A DNA stretch of 64,000 bases from Pseudomonas umsongensis (GCF_002236105.1 NZ_NIWU01000011.1:1-64000); one strand, 5' to 3'. Numbered from the stretch's first letter, positions 42,674-53,285 are shown. Numbers and translations are program-made. The notes: generated by a model from the letters alone, not told the origin.

Positions 42674-43075
42674 ATGAGCAGCCAGACCTACAGCATTTCC
42701 GACCTCGCCCGTGAGCTCGACATCACCACCCGGGCCATTCGCTTCTATGAAGAACAAGGTTTGCTCAGCCCCGAGCGACGTGGCCAGGAACGCATCTACT
42801 CACCCCGCGACAAGGTCAGCCTGAAGTTGATCCTGCGGGGCAAGCGTATCGGTTTTTCCCTGGCCGAGTGCCGCGAGCTGATCGAGCTCTACGATCCTTC
42901 CAGCGGTAACACCAAGCAACTGCACAGCATGCTGGCGAAAATCAGCGAGCGTCGGGAACAACTGGAACAGCAGATGCTGGATATCGAGCAGATGAAACTG
43001 GAGCTTGATACGGCTGAAGAGCGCTGTGTGCAGGCGCTGGAACAAACCCTCAAGAATCAGGAATCGGTTCAATAG
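42674..43075 (+). CDS. liuR: MerR-family regulator of leucine catabolism
   Basis: 133-residue MerR protein: winged HTH TYSISDLARELDITTRAIRFYEEQGLL, wing region RIYSPRDKVSLKLILRGKRIGF, then a dimerising coiled coil (MLAKISERREQLEQQMLDIEQMK). Position beside HMG-CoA lyase and the liu genes, plus shared palindromes at both loci, support its identity as LiuR, which represses liu genes until an acyl-CoA or leucine breakdown intermediate appears. Confidence 0.92.
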   Translation: MSSQTYSISDLARELDITTRAIRFYEEQGLLSPERRGQERIYSPRDKVSLKLILRGKRIGFSLAECRELIELYDPSSGNTKQLHSMLAKISERREQLEQQMLDIEQMKLELDTAEERCVQALEQTLKNQESVQ

Positions 43076-43089
43076 ATCCACACAAATCG

Positions 43090-43182
43090 AATGTGGGAGC
43101 GGGCTTGCTCGCGAATGCGATTTGTCATTCAACATTGATGTGGGCTGAACTGGCGTATTCGCGAGCAAGCCCGCTCCCACAT
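43090..43182. repeat. REPIN (paired inverted REP)
   Basis: Inverted pair GTGGGAGCGGGCTTGCTCGCGA and complement, a variant with GGGCTTGC core, between liuR and the HMG-CoA lyase gene. Confidence 0.9.
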
Positions 43183-43218
43183 TAGATCACCGCTCACCCA
43201 ATACTTCAGGTGATTCTT

Positions 43219-44118
43219 ATGTCCCTACCAACCCACGTACGCATTGTCGAAGTCGGCCCTCGCGACGGTTTGCAAAACGAAGCCCAACCCATCAGCGTTG
43301 CCGACAAGGTGCAGTTGGTCGACGCACTGACGGCGGCGGGCCTTGGCTATATAGAAGTCGGCAGTTTCGTCTCGCCCAAGTGGGTACCGCAGATGGCGGG
43401 TTCCGCCGAGGTGTTTGCGCAGATCCAGCGTAAACCCGGCGTGACCTATGGCGCTCTCGCCCCCAACCTGCGCGGCTTTGAAGATGCCCTTGCCTGCGGG
43501 GTCAAGGAAGTCGCGGTGTTCGCCGCGGCGTCCGAAGCGTTTTCCCAGCGCAACATCAACTGCTCGATCAGTGAAAGCCTGGAGCGATTCGCCCCCATCA
43601 TGGAGGCCGCCAAGCAGCATGGCGTCAGCGTGCGCGGTTACGTGTCCTGCGTGCTGGGCTGCCCCTATGAGGGTGACGTCGCACCCGAGCAAGTTGCACG
43701 GGTCGCACGGGAACTCTATGCCATGGGCTGCTACGAGGTGTCGCTGGGCGACACCATCGGCACCGGCACCGCGGGCGCCACACGCAAGATGTTCGACGTG
43801 GTGTCGGCCGATGTGCCCCGGGAAAAACTCGCCGGGCACTTCCACGACACCTACGGCCAGGCCATGGCCAATATCTACGCCAGCCTGCTGGAAGGTATCT
43901 CGGTGTTCGACAGCTCCATCGCCGGCCTTGGTGGCTGCCCCTATGCCAAGGGCGCCAGCGGCAACGTCGCCACCGAGGACGTGGTTTACCTGCTCAACGG
44001 CCTCGGGATCGAAACCGGAATCAACCTGGATGCACTGATCCTGGCCGGCCAGCAAATTTGTACCGTGCTGGGGCGCCCCACCGGTTCCCGTGTAGCGAAG
44101 GCGCGCAGCGCACACTGA
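43219..44118 (+). CDS. liuE: Hydroxymethylglutaryl-CoA lyase
   Basis: 299-residue TIM-barrel lyase that splits HMG-CoA into acetoacetate and acetyl-CoA, the last step of leucine degradation (also called mvaB). EVGPRDGLQNE (catalytic Asp and Arg), GSFVSPKWVPQMA, the metal-binding HFHDTYGQA and the catalytic Cys loop GLGGCPYAKGASGN are all present. AGGTGA precedes the MSLPTHV start. It is separated from liuABCD by crcY and an acyl-CoA synthetase gene. Confidence 0.95.
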   Translation: MSLPTHVRIVEVGPRDGLQNEAQPISVADKVQLVDALTAAGLGYIEVGSFVSPKWVPQMAGSAEVFAQIQRKPGVTYGALAPNLRGFEDALACGVKEVAVFAAASEAFSQRNINCSISESLERFAPIMEAAKQHGVSVRGYVSCVLGCPYEGDVAPEQVARVARELYAMGCYEVSLGDTIGTGTAGATRKMFDVVSADVPREKLAGHFHDTYGQAMANIYASLLEGISVFDSSIAGLGGCPYAKGASGNVATEDVVYLLNGLGIETGINLDALILAGQQICTVLGRPTGSRVAKARSAH

Positions 44119-44136
44119 GTGTGCGGGCGTGTCGGG

Positions 44137-44179
44137 GTGTTACCGCAGACACAAAAGCGTGGGCACAAACGAGTAACAC
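44137..44179. promoter_or_regulatory. Candidate CbrB upstream activating site for crcY
   Basis: GTGTTACCGC and GAGTAACACGG form a 7-bp inverted pair (GTGTTAC/GTAACAC) about 85-125 bp upstream of the sigma54 promoter, a typical enhancer distance. CbrB is the known activator of crcZ/crcY genes. Confidence 0.55.
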
Positions 44180-44190
44180 GGAAACAAAAC

Positions 44191-44221
44191 GTAGGGTTTT
44201 CCCTGATGCCGAAAACCCTAC
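44191..44221. repeat. Perfect 11-bp inverted repeat upstream of crcY
   Basis: GTAGGGTTTTC/GAAAACCCTAC with a 9-nt loop. It lacks a T run on the plus strand, so it is at best a weak liuE terminator; it might instead be a protein-binding site. Confidence 0.6.
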
Positions 44222-44260
44222 AAAACACCAAGTGCTTGTTTTTAAAGGTTTTTTAAAAGT

Positions 44261-44276
44261 TGGCACGGCTTCTGCT
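44261..44276 (+). promoter_or_regulatory. Sigma54 promoter of crcY
   Basis: TGGCACGGCTTCTGCT has GG-N10-GC spacing and the full TGGCACG -24 element. The start site should fall near 44286. Confidence 0.88.
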
Positions 44277-44285
44277 ATATCTATC

Positions 44286-44664
44286 GCATAACAAGAATAA
44301 AAAAATTGCGGCAAACCCAATAAAAACAAGACGTAACGACTCTGACATAACAAAAACAACACGGCAGAGACGCAGCTAACAGATTTTTTTGGAGAAGATG
44401 TGCTTTTCAGGGTGCTTTTCGGAGTTACCCGCAACCGGGCAGAGAACAATAAAACTACCTTCAGGTAGCTCCCGAACTGGTTGGATCGCTAAGCGAAAAA
44501 GTAGATCAGCGCTCAAAAAAATACGTTTGCTCTTGATTCCGGATGGGGATCGACAAAAACAGCGGTAAAGGGCCACGGTTACCAAAAACAAAAACAAACC
44601 GCCCCTCAATAATAAAAAAAGAGCACGCGCAACGAAAATTAAAGGGGAGCTTCGGCTCCCCTTT
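44286..44664 (+). ncRNA. crcY: CrcY, Crc/Hfq-sequestering sRNA
   Basis: sRNA of about 380 nt that titrates Hfq/Crc and so relieves catabolite repression. It carries six or seven A-rich CA motifs (AACAAGAA 44290, AATAAAAACAA 44319, AACAAAAACAAC 44348, AACAATAAAA 44444, ACAAAAACAG 44552, AAAAACAAAAACAAA 44583, AATAATAAAAA 44608). A strong GGGGAGC-TTCG-GCTCCCC terminator ends it. The sigma54 promoter and location beside the HMG-CoA lyase gene match P. putida crcY. The exact start is inferred. Confidence 0.9.
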
Positions 44665-44696
44665 GTGCTGTCTGCGATTTGGATTATTCAGTGCCA

Positions 44697-44794
44697 CCCC
44701 TGTGGGAGCGAGCCTGCTCGCGAAAGCGGTGGTTCAGCCGACATCCATTTTGGATGTGTTATCGCCTTCGCGAGCAGGCTCGCTCCCACAAGGG
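44697..44794. repeat. REPIN (paired inverted REP)
   Basis: TGTGGGAGCGAGCCTGCTCGCGA and complement around a 50-bp spacer, between crcY and the acyl-CoA synthetase stop codon. Confidence 0.9.
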
Positions 44795-44800
44795 GATGAG

Positions 44801-46498
44801 TCAGGCTTTATTGATGCGCAACTCCTCGATACTGATCTCGCGCATCCTGAATTTCTGGATCTTGCCCGTCACGGTCATTGGAAACTCATCCACGAACTTG
44901 AAGTAGCGCGGCGTCTTGAAGTGCGCGATGCGCTCCTTGCACCAGGCTTGCAGCTCCTGCTCGGTGGCGCTATGGCCGGGGTGGAACTTGATCCAGGCAA
45001 CGATCTCTTCACCATAACGCGAGCACGGAATGCCGATCACCTGCACATCGGCCACCGCCGGGTGGGTGAAGAAGAACTCTTCCAGCTCGCGCGGATAAAT
45101 ATTCTCGCCACCACGAATGATCATGTCCTTGTTGCGCCCGGCAATGCACACGTAGCCCTCCTCATTCATGCTGGCCAGGTCACCGGTGTGCATCCAGCCG
45201 GCCTGGTCGATGGCTTCCGCCGTACCTTGCGGGTTGTTCCAGTAGCCGAGCATCACACTGTAGCCGCGAGTACAGAGCTCACCGATGGTGCCACGGGGCA
45301 CCAGATTGCCCGCTTCGTCGATGATTTTGCTTTCCAGCTGTGGCTGGGTACGGCCGACAGTGGTCACGCGCAACTCGAGGTCGTCCGAGGGACCTGTCTG
45401 CAACGACACCGGGCTGGTTTCCGTCATGCCATAGGCAATCTGCACTTCGTTCATGTGCATTTCATTGATGACCCGGCGCATGACCTCGATCGGGCAAGTC
45501 GCCCCGGCCATGATCCCGGTGCGCAGGCTCGACAGGTCGAACTCGGCGCGTTGTGGCTGATCGAGCATGGCGATGAACATGGTCGGCACACCGTAGAGCG
45601 CGGTGGCTTTTTCTTCGGCGACAGTGCGCAGGGTCAGCAGCGGATCGAACGCGTCGCTGGGGTAGATCATGGTGCTGCCGTGGGTGATGCAACCGAGGTT
45701 ACCCATGACCATGCCGAAGCAGTGGTACAACGGCACCGGGATCACCAGACGGTCGACGGCGCTCAGGCCCAGGCTCTCGCCGACCATGTAGCCATTATTG
45801 AGAATGTTGTAGTGGCTGAGGGTCGCGCCCTTGGGGAAGCCGGTCGTGCCGGAGGTGTACTGGATGTTCACCGCCTGATCGAAGTGCAGGCTGTCCTGGC
45901 GTTCATGCAATTGCTCGACCGATACGCTGCCCGCCAGCCCGGTCAATTGCGACCAGGGCAGGAAACCCTGCGGCGGCTGCGCGTCGAGGCTGATCACGCC
46001 GCGCAGTTCCGGCAGGCGCTCGCTGTGCAATTTGCCGATGGCTTGCCCTGCCAGCTCCGGCACCAGGCCCTGCAGCATGGCGTGATAATCGGAGGTCTTG
46101 AAAGACCCGGCGCTGACCAGCCATTGGCAGCCGGACTGCTTCAACACGTATTCGAGTTCGGAACTGCGATAGGCCGGGTTGATGTTGACCAGGATCACGC
46201 CAATCTTCGCGGTGGCGACCTGTGTAATGCACCACTGGGCACAGTTAGGCGCCCAGATGCCAAGGCGGTCGCCGGCCTGCAGGCCCAGCGCCAATAACGC
46301 CCGGGCATGCAGGTCTACCGCATCGGCCAATTGTCGCCAGGTGTAGCGCAGCTGTTGATGGCGCACGACCAGCGCTTCCCCGTTCGGGTACTTTGCCACG
46401 GTATTGTCGAACGCCTGGCCGATGGTCATCGCCAGCAAGGCTTTGTCCTGGGAACCACGGGTGTAACTGCGTTGCGGGCTTGCACTGGGTTGATCCAT
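44801..46498 (-). CDS. AMP-binding acyl-CoA synthetase
   Basis: 565-residue adenylate-forming ligase. The P-loop YTSGTTGFPKGATLSHYN, AMP-binding GMTETSPVS, hinge GRNKDMIIRGGENIYP and catalytic Lys motif TVTGKIQKF are complete, so it should activate a fatty or branched-chain acid to its CoA ester. It diverges from liuA with LiuR-type palindromes between, suggesting co-regulation with leucine/isovalerate use. The substrate is not fixed by sequence. Confidence 0.93.
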   Translation of the reverse strand: MDQPSASPQRSYTRGSQDKALLAMTIGQAFDNTVAKYPNGEALVVRHQQLRYTWRQLADAVDLHARALLALGLQAGDRLGIWAPNCAQWCITQVATAKIGVILVNINPAYRSSELEYVLKQSGCQWLVSAGSFKTSDYHAMLQGLVPELAGQAIGKLHSERLPELRGVISLDAQPPQGFLPWSQLTGLAGSVSVEQLHERQDSLHFDQAVNIQYTSGTTGFPKGATLSHYNILNNGYMVGESLGLSAVDRLVIPVPLYHCFGMVMGNLGCITHGSTMIYPSDAFDPLLTLRTVAEEKATALYGVPTMFIAMLDQPQRAEFDLSSLRTGIMAGATCPIEVMRRVINEMHMNEVQIAYGMTETSPVSLQTGPSDDLELRVTTVGRTQPQLESKIIDEAGNLVPRGTIGELCTRGYSVMLGYWNNPQGTAEAIDQAGWMHTGDLASMNEEGYVCIAGRNKDMIIRGGENIYPRELEEFFFTHPAVADVQVIGIPCSRYGEEIVAWIKFHPGHSATEQELQAWCKERIAHFKTPRYFKFVDEFPMTVTGKIQKFRMREISIEELRINKA

Positions 46499-46540
46499 GA
46501 CGACCCCTATTGTCTTTATTGATGGGCTACCGACGGATAC

Positions 46541-46669
46541 CTGTAGGAGCAGCCGGTCGACGCTCGAATGCTCGCGAAAGTCGTCAACAATAACGCGTGT
46601 TTTCTGAATAAACGCTTCAGCCTTGCGTTCATCGCGAGCATTCGAGCGTCGACCGGCTGCTCCTACAGG
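46541..46669. repeat. Long inverted repeat (extended REPIN)
   Basis: Arms of over 35 bp (CTGTAGGAGCAGCCGGTCGA...CTCGCGA and complement) around a central spacer. It is a longer REP-like variant than the others in the window. Confidence 0.85.
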
Positions 46670-46693
46670 AACCTGCCTCTACTCTCGCTCAAG

Positions 46694-46752
46694 TTGACGT
46701 TAACGTAAAGGGCGATTGACAGCCATTCGTCACAGGTTTACGTTAACGTAAA
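46694..46752. promoter_or_regulatory. Paired LiuR-type operators before liuA
   Basis: TTGACGTTAACGTAAA (46694-46709) and the perfect palindrome TTTACGTTAACGTAAA (46737-46752) share the ACGTTAACGT core with each other and resemble the site upstream of liuR. Centres are 43 bp apart, suiting control of both divergent genes. Confidence 0.8.
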
Positions 46753-46807
46753 GGTGAGAGCCAAAACACTGCCCTCCCCGCCCAACAAAAAAGCCAAAAG
46801 GTGACCC

Positions 46808-47971
46808 ATGAGCTACCCATCCCTGAACTTTGCCCTCGGTGAAACCATCGACATGCTGCGCGATCAGGTCCAGTCCTTCGTCGCCAAGGAGATCGCCCCG
46901 CGCGCCGCTCAGATCGACATCGACAACCTGTTCCCCGCTGACCTGTGGCGTAAATTCGGCGACATGGGCCTGCTGGGCATCACCGTGCCGGAAGAGTACG
47001 GCGGCGCCGGCCTGGGCTACCTGGCGCACGTGGTTGCGATGGAAGAAATCAGCCGTGGCTCGGCTTCTGTAGCCCTGTCCTACGGCGCGCACTCCAATCT
47101 CTGCGTCAACCAGATCAACCGCAATGGCAACCACGAACAGAAATCCAAGTACCTGCCCAAGCTGATCAGCGGCGAGCACATCGGCGCCCTGGCCATGAGT
47201 GAGCCTAATGCCGGTTCCGACGTGGTTTCGATGAAGTTGCGCGCCGACAAACGCGGCGACCACTACGTGCTCAATGGCAGCAAGACCTGGATCACCAACG
47301 GCCCGGACGCCAACACCTACGTGATCTACGCCAAGACCGACCTGGAAAAAGGCCCTCACGGCATCACCGCCTTCATCGTCGAGCGCGACTGGAAAGGCTT
47401 CAGCCGCAGCAACAAGTTTGACAAGCTCGGCATGCGCGGCTCGAACACTTGCGAGCTGTTCTTCGATGACGTCGAAGTGCCGGAAGAAAACATCCTCGGC
47501 GCGCTTAACGGCGGCGTGAAGGTGCTGATGAGCGGACTCGACTACGAACGCGTCGTGCTTTCAGGCGGCCCGACCGGGATCATGCAGGCCTGCATGGACC
47601 TGATCGTGCCCTACATCCACGACCGCAAGCAGTTCGGCCAGAGCATCGGCGAGTTCCAGCTGATCCAGGGCAAGGTTGCCGACATGTACACCCAGCTCAA
47701 CGCCAGCCGCGCCTACCTGTACGCCGTGGCCCAGGCCTGCGAGCGCGGCGAAACCACGCGCAAGGACGCTGCCGGCGTGATCCTCTACAGCGCCGAACGC
47801 GCCACGCAAATGGCCCTCGACGCGATCCAGATTCTCGGTGGCAACGGCTACATCAACGAATTCCCGGCCGGGCGCCTGCTGCGTGACGCCAAGCTGTACG
47901 AAATCGGCGCGGGTACCAGTGAGATCCGTCGCATGCTGATCGGTCGCGAACTGTTCAACGAAACCCGCTAA
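46808..47971 (+). CDS. liuA: Isovaleryl-CoA dehydrogenase
   Basis: 387-residue ACAD that oxidises isovaleryl-CoA to 3-methylcrotonyl-CoA in leucine degradation. FAD motifs LAMSEPNAGSDVVSM and QILGGNGYINEFPAGRLLRDAK are present. The catalytic Glu sits in GLDYERVVLSGG, the unusual position specific to isovaleryl-CoA dehydrogenases, which supports the substrate assignment. First gene of liuABCD. Confidence 0.96.
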   Translation: MSYPSLNFALGETIDMLRDQVQSFVAKEIAPRAAQIDIDNLFPADLWRKFGDMGLLGITVPEEYGGAGLGYLAHVVAMEEISRGSASVALSYGAHSNLCVNQINRNGNHEQKSKYLPKLISGEHIGALAMSEPNAGSDVVSMKLRADKRGDHYVLNGSKTWITNGPDANTYVIYAKTDLEKGPHGITAFIVERDWKGFSRSNKFDKLGMRGSNTCELFFDDVEVPEENILGALNGGVKVLMSGLDYERVVLSGGPTGIMQACMDLIVPYIHDRKQFGQSIGEFQLIQGKVADMYTQLNASRAYLYAVAQACERGETTRKDAAGVILYSAERATQMALDAIQILGGNGYINEFPAGRLLRDAKLYEIGAGTSEIRRMLIGRELFNETR

Positions 47972-47983
47972 ACGGAGCTGTCC

Positions 47984-49591
<1,608 letters not shown>

Positions 49592-49598
49592 TTTTTTT

Positions 49599-49686
49599 GT
49601 AGGAACGGGCTTTTGTGGCGAGGGGATTTATCCCCGTTCGATTGCGCAGCAATCGCCACCAATCGTGAGCGAGCCAGTTCCCACAA
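49599..49686. repeat. Divergent REP-like palindrome pair
   Basis: GTAGGAACGGGCTTTTGTGGCGAGGG and an inverted partner bracket a GATTGCGCAGCAATC hairpin between liuB and liuC. It is more degenerate than the other REPINs. Confidence 0.7.
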
Positions 49687-49707
49687 AGACCGTGGAGAAG
49701 GATGAAT

Positions 49708-50523
49708 ATGAGCGACTTCAACACCCTCGAACTGCTGACCGACCCGCGTGGCTTTGCCACGCTGTGGCTCAGCCGTGAAGAAAAGAACAACGCCTTCAAC
49801 GCCCAGATGATCCGCGAACTGATCCTCGCCCTGGACAAGGTGGCCAGCGATGCCAACCTGCGTTTCCTGCTGGTGCGTGGTCGCGGCAAACACTTCAGCG
49901 CCGGCGCCGACCTGGCCTGGATGCAGCAATCGGCTGAACTCGATTACGCCACCAACCTCGACGACGCCCGAGAACTGGCAGAGTTGATGTACAACCTCGC
50001 CAAGCTGAAAATCCCGACCCTGGCCGTGGTGCAAGGCGCGGCGTTCGGCGGCGCCCTGGGCCTGATCAGTTGCTGTGACATGGCCATCGGCGCCGATGAC
50101 GCGCAGTTCTGTCTGTCGGAAGTGCGTATCGGCCTGGCACCGGCCGTGATCAGCCCGTTCGTGGTACAAGCCATGGGCGAGCGCGCCACCCGACGCTATG
50201 CCTTGACCGCTGAGCGCTTCGGCGGGCAACGGGCACGGGAGCTCGGCCTGTTGTCGGAGAGTTACCCGACGGCCGAGCTGGAACAGAAAATCGAACAGTG
50301 GATCGACAACCTGCTGCTCAACAGCCCGGCGGCCATGCGCGCCAGCAAGGACCTGCTGCGTGAAGTCGGCGACGGCACGCTGACCCCGTCCCTGCGTCGC
50401 TACACCGAGAACGCCATTGCCCGCATCCGCGTCAGCCCGGAAGGCCAGGAAGGCCTGCGCGCCTTCCTGCAAAAACGTCCGCCGAGCTGGCAAGCCGCAA
50501 CCACCACCAAGGAGCCGCGTTGA
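49708..50523 (+). CDS. liuC: Methylglutaconyl-CoA hydratase (crotonase family)
   Basis: 271-residue enoyl-CoA hydratase/isomerase-fold enzyme that hydrates 3-methylglutaconyl-CoA to HMG-CoA. Oxyanion-hole segments are GKHFSAGADLAWM and GAAFGGALGLISCCD. The ATG giving MSDFNTLEL has AAGGA about 6 nt upstream; an in-frame ATG two codons earlier is an alternative. A REP-type repeat separates it from liuB, and its stop overlaps the liuD start. Confidence 0.94.
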   Translation: MSDFNTLELLTDPRGFATLWLSREEKNNAFNAQMIRELILALDKVASDANLRFLLVRGRGKHFSAGADLAWMQQSAELDYATNLDDARELAELMYNLAKLKIPTLAVVQGAAFGGALGLISCCDMAIGADDAQFCLSEVRIGLAPAVISPFVVQAMGERATRRYALTAERFGGQRARELGLLSESYPTAELEQKIEQWIDNLLLNSPAAMRASKDLLREVGDGTLTPSLRRYTENAIARIRVSPEGQEGLRAFLQKRPPSWQAATTTKEPR

Positions 50524-52478
50524 TGAGCGCACCTGTCCTCACTACCCTGTTGGTGGCCAACCGCGGCGAAATCGCCTGTCGGGTAATGCGCACCGCCAAA
50601 GCCCTGGGCCTGACCACCGTGGCTGTACACAGCGCCACCGACCGCGATGCCCGACACAGCCGTGAAGCCGATATCCGTGTCGACCTCGGCGGCAGCAAGG
50701 CCGCCGACAGTTACCTGCAAATCGACAAGTTGATTGCCGCCGCCAAGGCCAGCGGTGCCCAGGCGATCCATCCCGGCTACGGTTTCCTCTCCGAGAATGC
50801 CGGGTTCGCCCGCGCCATCGAAGCCGCTGGCCTGATCTTCCTCGGCCCGCCCGCCTCGGCCATCGACGCCATGGGCAGTAAATCCGCGGCCAAGGCCTTG
50901 ATGGAAACCGCTGGCGTGCCGTTGGTACCGGGCTATCACGGTGAAGCCCAGGACCTCGAGACCTTCCGCGACGCCTGCGAACGCATCGGCTACCCGGTGC
51001 TGCTCAAGGCCACGGCCGGTGGCGGCGGCAAGGGCATGAAAGTGGTCGAGGACGTCAGCCAATTGGCCGAAGCCCTGGCCTCGGCGCAACGTGAAGCTCA
51101 ATCGTCGTTCGGCGATTCGCGGATGCTGGTGGAGAAGTACCTGCTCAAACCCCGCCACGTGGAGATCCAGGTGTTCGCCGATCAACACGGCAACTGCCTG
51201 TACCTCAACGAACGCGACTGCTCGATTCAGCGTCGGCACCAGAAAGTCGTCGAAGAAGCGCCGGCGCCCGGCCTGAGCCCTGAACTGCGCCGCGCCATGG
51301 GCGAAGCGGCCGTGCGTTCGGCTCAGGCCATCGGTTACGTCGGTGCTGGCACCGTGGAATTCCTGCTGGATGCCCGCGGCGAATTTTTCTTCATGGAGAT
51401 GAACACCCGCCTGCAGGTCGAACACCCGGTAACCGAAGCCATTACCGGCCTCGACCTGGTGGCCTGGCAGATTCGTGTGGCCCGCGGCGAAGCCTTGCCG
51501 ATGACCCAGGACCAGGTGCCGCTGAACGGTCACGCGATTGAAGTGCGCTTATACGCTGAAGATCCGGCCAATGACTTTTTGCCCGCTACCGGTCGCCTGG
51601 AACTGTATCGCGAATCCGCGCCGGGTGCGGGTCGCCGGGTGGACAGCGGCGTTGAAGAAGGCGATGAGATTTCGCCGTTCTACGACCCGATGCTCGGCAA
51701 GCTGATTGCCTGGGGTGAGGACCGTGAGCAGGCGCGCTTGCGACTGCTGGCCATGCTCGACGAATTCGCGATTGGCGGGCTCAAGACCAACATCAACTTC
51801 CTGCGGCGAATCATCGGTCATCCGGCGTTTGCCCAGGCCGAACTCGATACCGGGTTCATCCCCCGTTACCAGGAACAGCTTTTGCCACAACCTGCGGCAC
51901 TCAGCGACGCGTTCTGGCAAGCCGCCGCCCAGGCATTCGCCCAGAGCCTGCACAGCCCATCGCGCAGCGATGACCCAAGCTCGCCGTGGGCTATCGGCAA
52001 CGGTATGCGCGCCGGTTTGCCCGCGCAAATCACCCTGCACCTGAGTTGCGAGGGCCAGGACCGCGCGTTGACGCTGGGCAACCCCCAATCCCAAAGCGCC
52101 CGACTCAAGGGCGAGCAGTTGCTGACCGAGCACGAAGGCGTGCGTCGCCAGCACCGGGCGATCCGCCGTGGCGACTGTGTCTACCTGCAATGGGAAGGCG
52201 AACTGCGCCGCATCGAGACCTACGACCCGATCACCGCCGTAGAAGCCAGTCACGCCCATCACGGCGGGCTCACCGCCCCCATGAATGGCAGCATCGTGCG
52301 CGTGCTGGTGGAGGCCGGGCAAACGGTCGAGGCCGGGGCGCAACTGGTGGTGCTGGAGGCCATGAAGATGGAGCACAGCATCCGCGCACCCCACGCCGGT
52401 GTGATCAAGGCGCTGTATTGCCAGGAAGGCGAGATGGTCAGCGAAGGCAGTGCCCTGGTCGAACTGGAAGAAGCCTGA
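50523..52478 (+). CDS. liuD: Methylcrotonoyl-CoA carboxylase biotin (alpha) subunit
   Basis: 651-residue subunit that carboxylates its own biotin. Biotin carboxylase N-domain (LLVANRGEIACRVMRTAKALG), ATP-grasp with GGGGKGMKVV, catalytic block EMNTRLQVEHPVTE, a BT-type linker, and a C-terminal biotinyl domain with the acceptor Lys in VLEAMKMEHS. ATG overlaps the liuC TGA by one base; AAGGAG is upstream. Confidence 0.97.
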   Translation: MSAPVLTTLLVANRGEIACRVMRTAKALGLTTVAVHSATDRDARHSREADIRVDLGGSKAADSYLQIDKLIAAAKASGAQAIHPGYGFLSENAGFARAIEAAGLIFLGPPASAIDAMGSKSAAKALMETAGVPLVPGYHGEAQDLETFRDACERIGYPVLLKATAGGGGKGMKVVEDVSQLAEALASAQREAQSSFGDSRMLVEKYLLKPRHVEIQVFADQHGNCLYLNERDCSIQRRHQKVVEEAPAPGLSPELRRAMGEAAVRSAQAIGYVGAGTVEFLLDARGEFFFMEMNTRLQVEHPVTEAITGLDLVAWQIRVARGEALPMTQDQVPLNGHAIEVRLYAEDPANDFLPATGRLELYRESAPGAGRRVDSGVEEGDEISPFYDPMLGKLIAWGEDREQARLRLLAMLDEFAIGGLKTNINFLRRIIGHPAFAQAELDTGFIPRYQEQLLPQPAALSDAFWQAAAQAFAQSLHSPSRSDDPSSPWAIGNGMRAGLPAQITLHLSCEGQDRALTLGNPQSQSARLKGEQLLTEHEGVRRQHRAIRRGDCVYLQWEGELRRIETYDPITAVEASHAHHGGLTAPMNGSIVRVLVEAGQTVEAGAQLVVLEAMKMEHSIRAPHAGVIKALYCQEGEMVSEGSALVELEEA

Positions 52479-52517
52479 CAGGCAGGCCGGCCCCGCGCAT
52501 GACGCGGGCCGGCCTGG

Positions 52518-53156
52518 CTAGAATTTCACGGTTGCCTGGACCACCACGCCGATAATTCGGCACTCGTCGGTGAACAGGCTTTTCGGGTAGGTCGGATTGA
52601 GCGGGACCAGGTAACGCTGCCCGCCCTCCTCACTCAACTTGCGAAAAATCGCCTCGCTGCTGTCCGGCCATTGCGCGATCACCAGCTTGCCCGGCACCGC
52701 GTCCACATCCGGGTCCACCAGGATCAACATGCCCTCGGCAACGCTGGGACCGCTGGGAGCGGTCATGGCATCGCCAACCACCGTCAGCCAGAACGCCGCG
52801 CCTCGAGCGTGGTAGTCAGACAGTTCGAAACGGTACGGCGCCCGCTCGCCATCGCGCACCTGCACGGTGTCCCGCCAGTCACTGACCGGGTAGCGAAAGT
52901 ACGGGTTGTACTTTTGCGTCAGGCAGACCTCATCGTCCTGTTCCTGCCCATGTTCGCGAATCACCAGCGCCACTTCGAGAAAATCCAGGCCCAGGGCCTG
53001 CAGCACGCGATTCATGTCGTCGATGCCAGGCTGACGGCGTTTTGTCAGCCAATGCCCGATGCCACCCTGGGACATCCCGAGGCGGTCGGCGAGTATTTCC
53101 TGAGTGATCTTGAGTTCACTCATCTTGGCCTTGACCAATGCTATCCATTTATCCAT
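52518..53156 (-). CDS. XRE/S24-type repressor lacking the catalytic serine
   Basis: 212 residues. N-terminal lambda-type HTH (KITQEILADRLGMSQGGIGHWL) and a C-terminal LexA/CI-like S24 domain. The family motif GDSM, which holds the self-cleaving Ser, reads GDAM here (VVGDAMTAPSG), while the Lys of the dyad (VPGKLVIAQW) remains. It resembles PrtR/CI-type repressors but should not autocleave, so relief by RecA-driven cleavage is unlikely. MDKWIALVKAKM is used as start because the longer frame runs into the promoter region. No prophage or pyocin genes adjoin it. Confidence 0.85.
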   Translation of the reverse strand: MDKWIALVKAKMSELKITQEILADRLGMSQGGIGHWLTKRRQPGIDDMNRVLQALGLDFLEVALVIREHGQEQDDEVCLTQKYNPYFRYPVSDWRDTVQVRDGERAPYRFELSDYHARGAAFWLTVVGDAMTAPSGPSVAEGMLILVDPDVDAVPGKLVIAQWPDSSEAIFRKLSEEGGQRYLVPLNPTYPKSLFTDECRIIGVVVQATVKF

Positions 53157-53224
53157 GTGCGGCACGATACGTGGGGGACCTCGGTCGACAAAACACAAAA
53201 TGTAGTATTAATAGAATTGTCATA

Positions 53225-53239
53225 AATACGTAACGTATT
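53225..53239. promoter_or_regulatory. Putative operator between the S24-like repressor and the next gene
   Basis: AATACGTAACGTATT is a perfect 7-1-7 palindrome in the divergent promoter region, suited to binding by the adjacent HTH repressor. Confidence 0.6.
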
Positions 53240-53285
53240 AGGATGGGTAAACGGATCTGAATTTATCACGGAGTTCGCCTTGACC

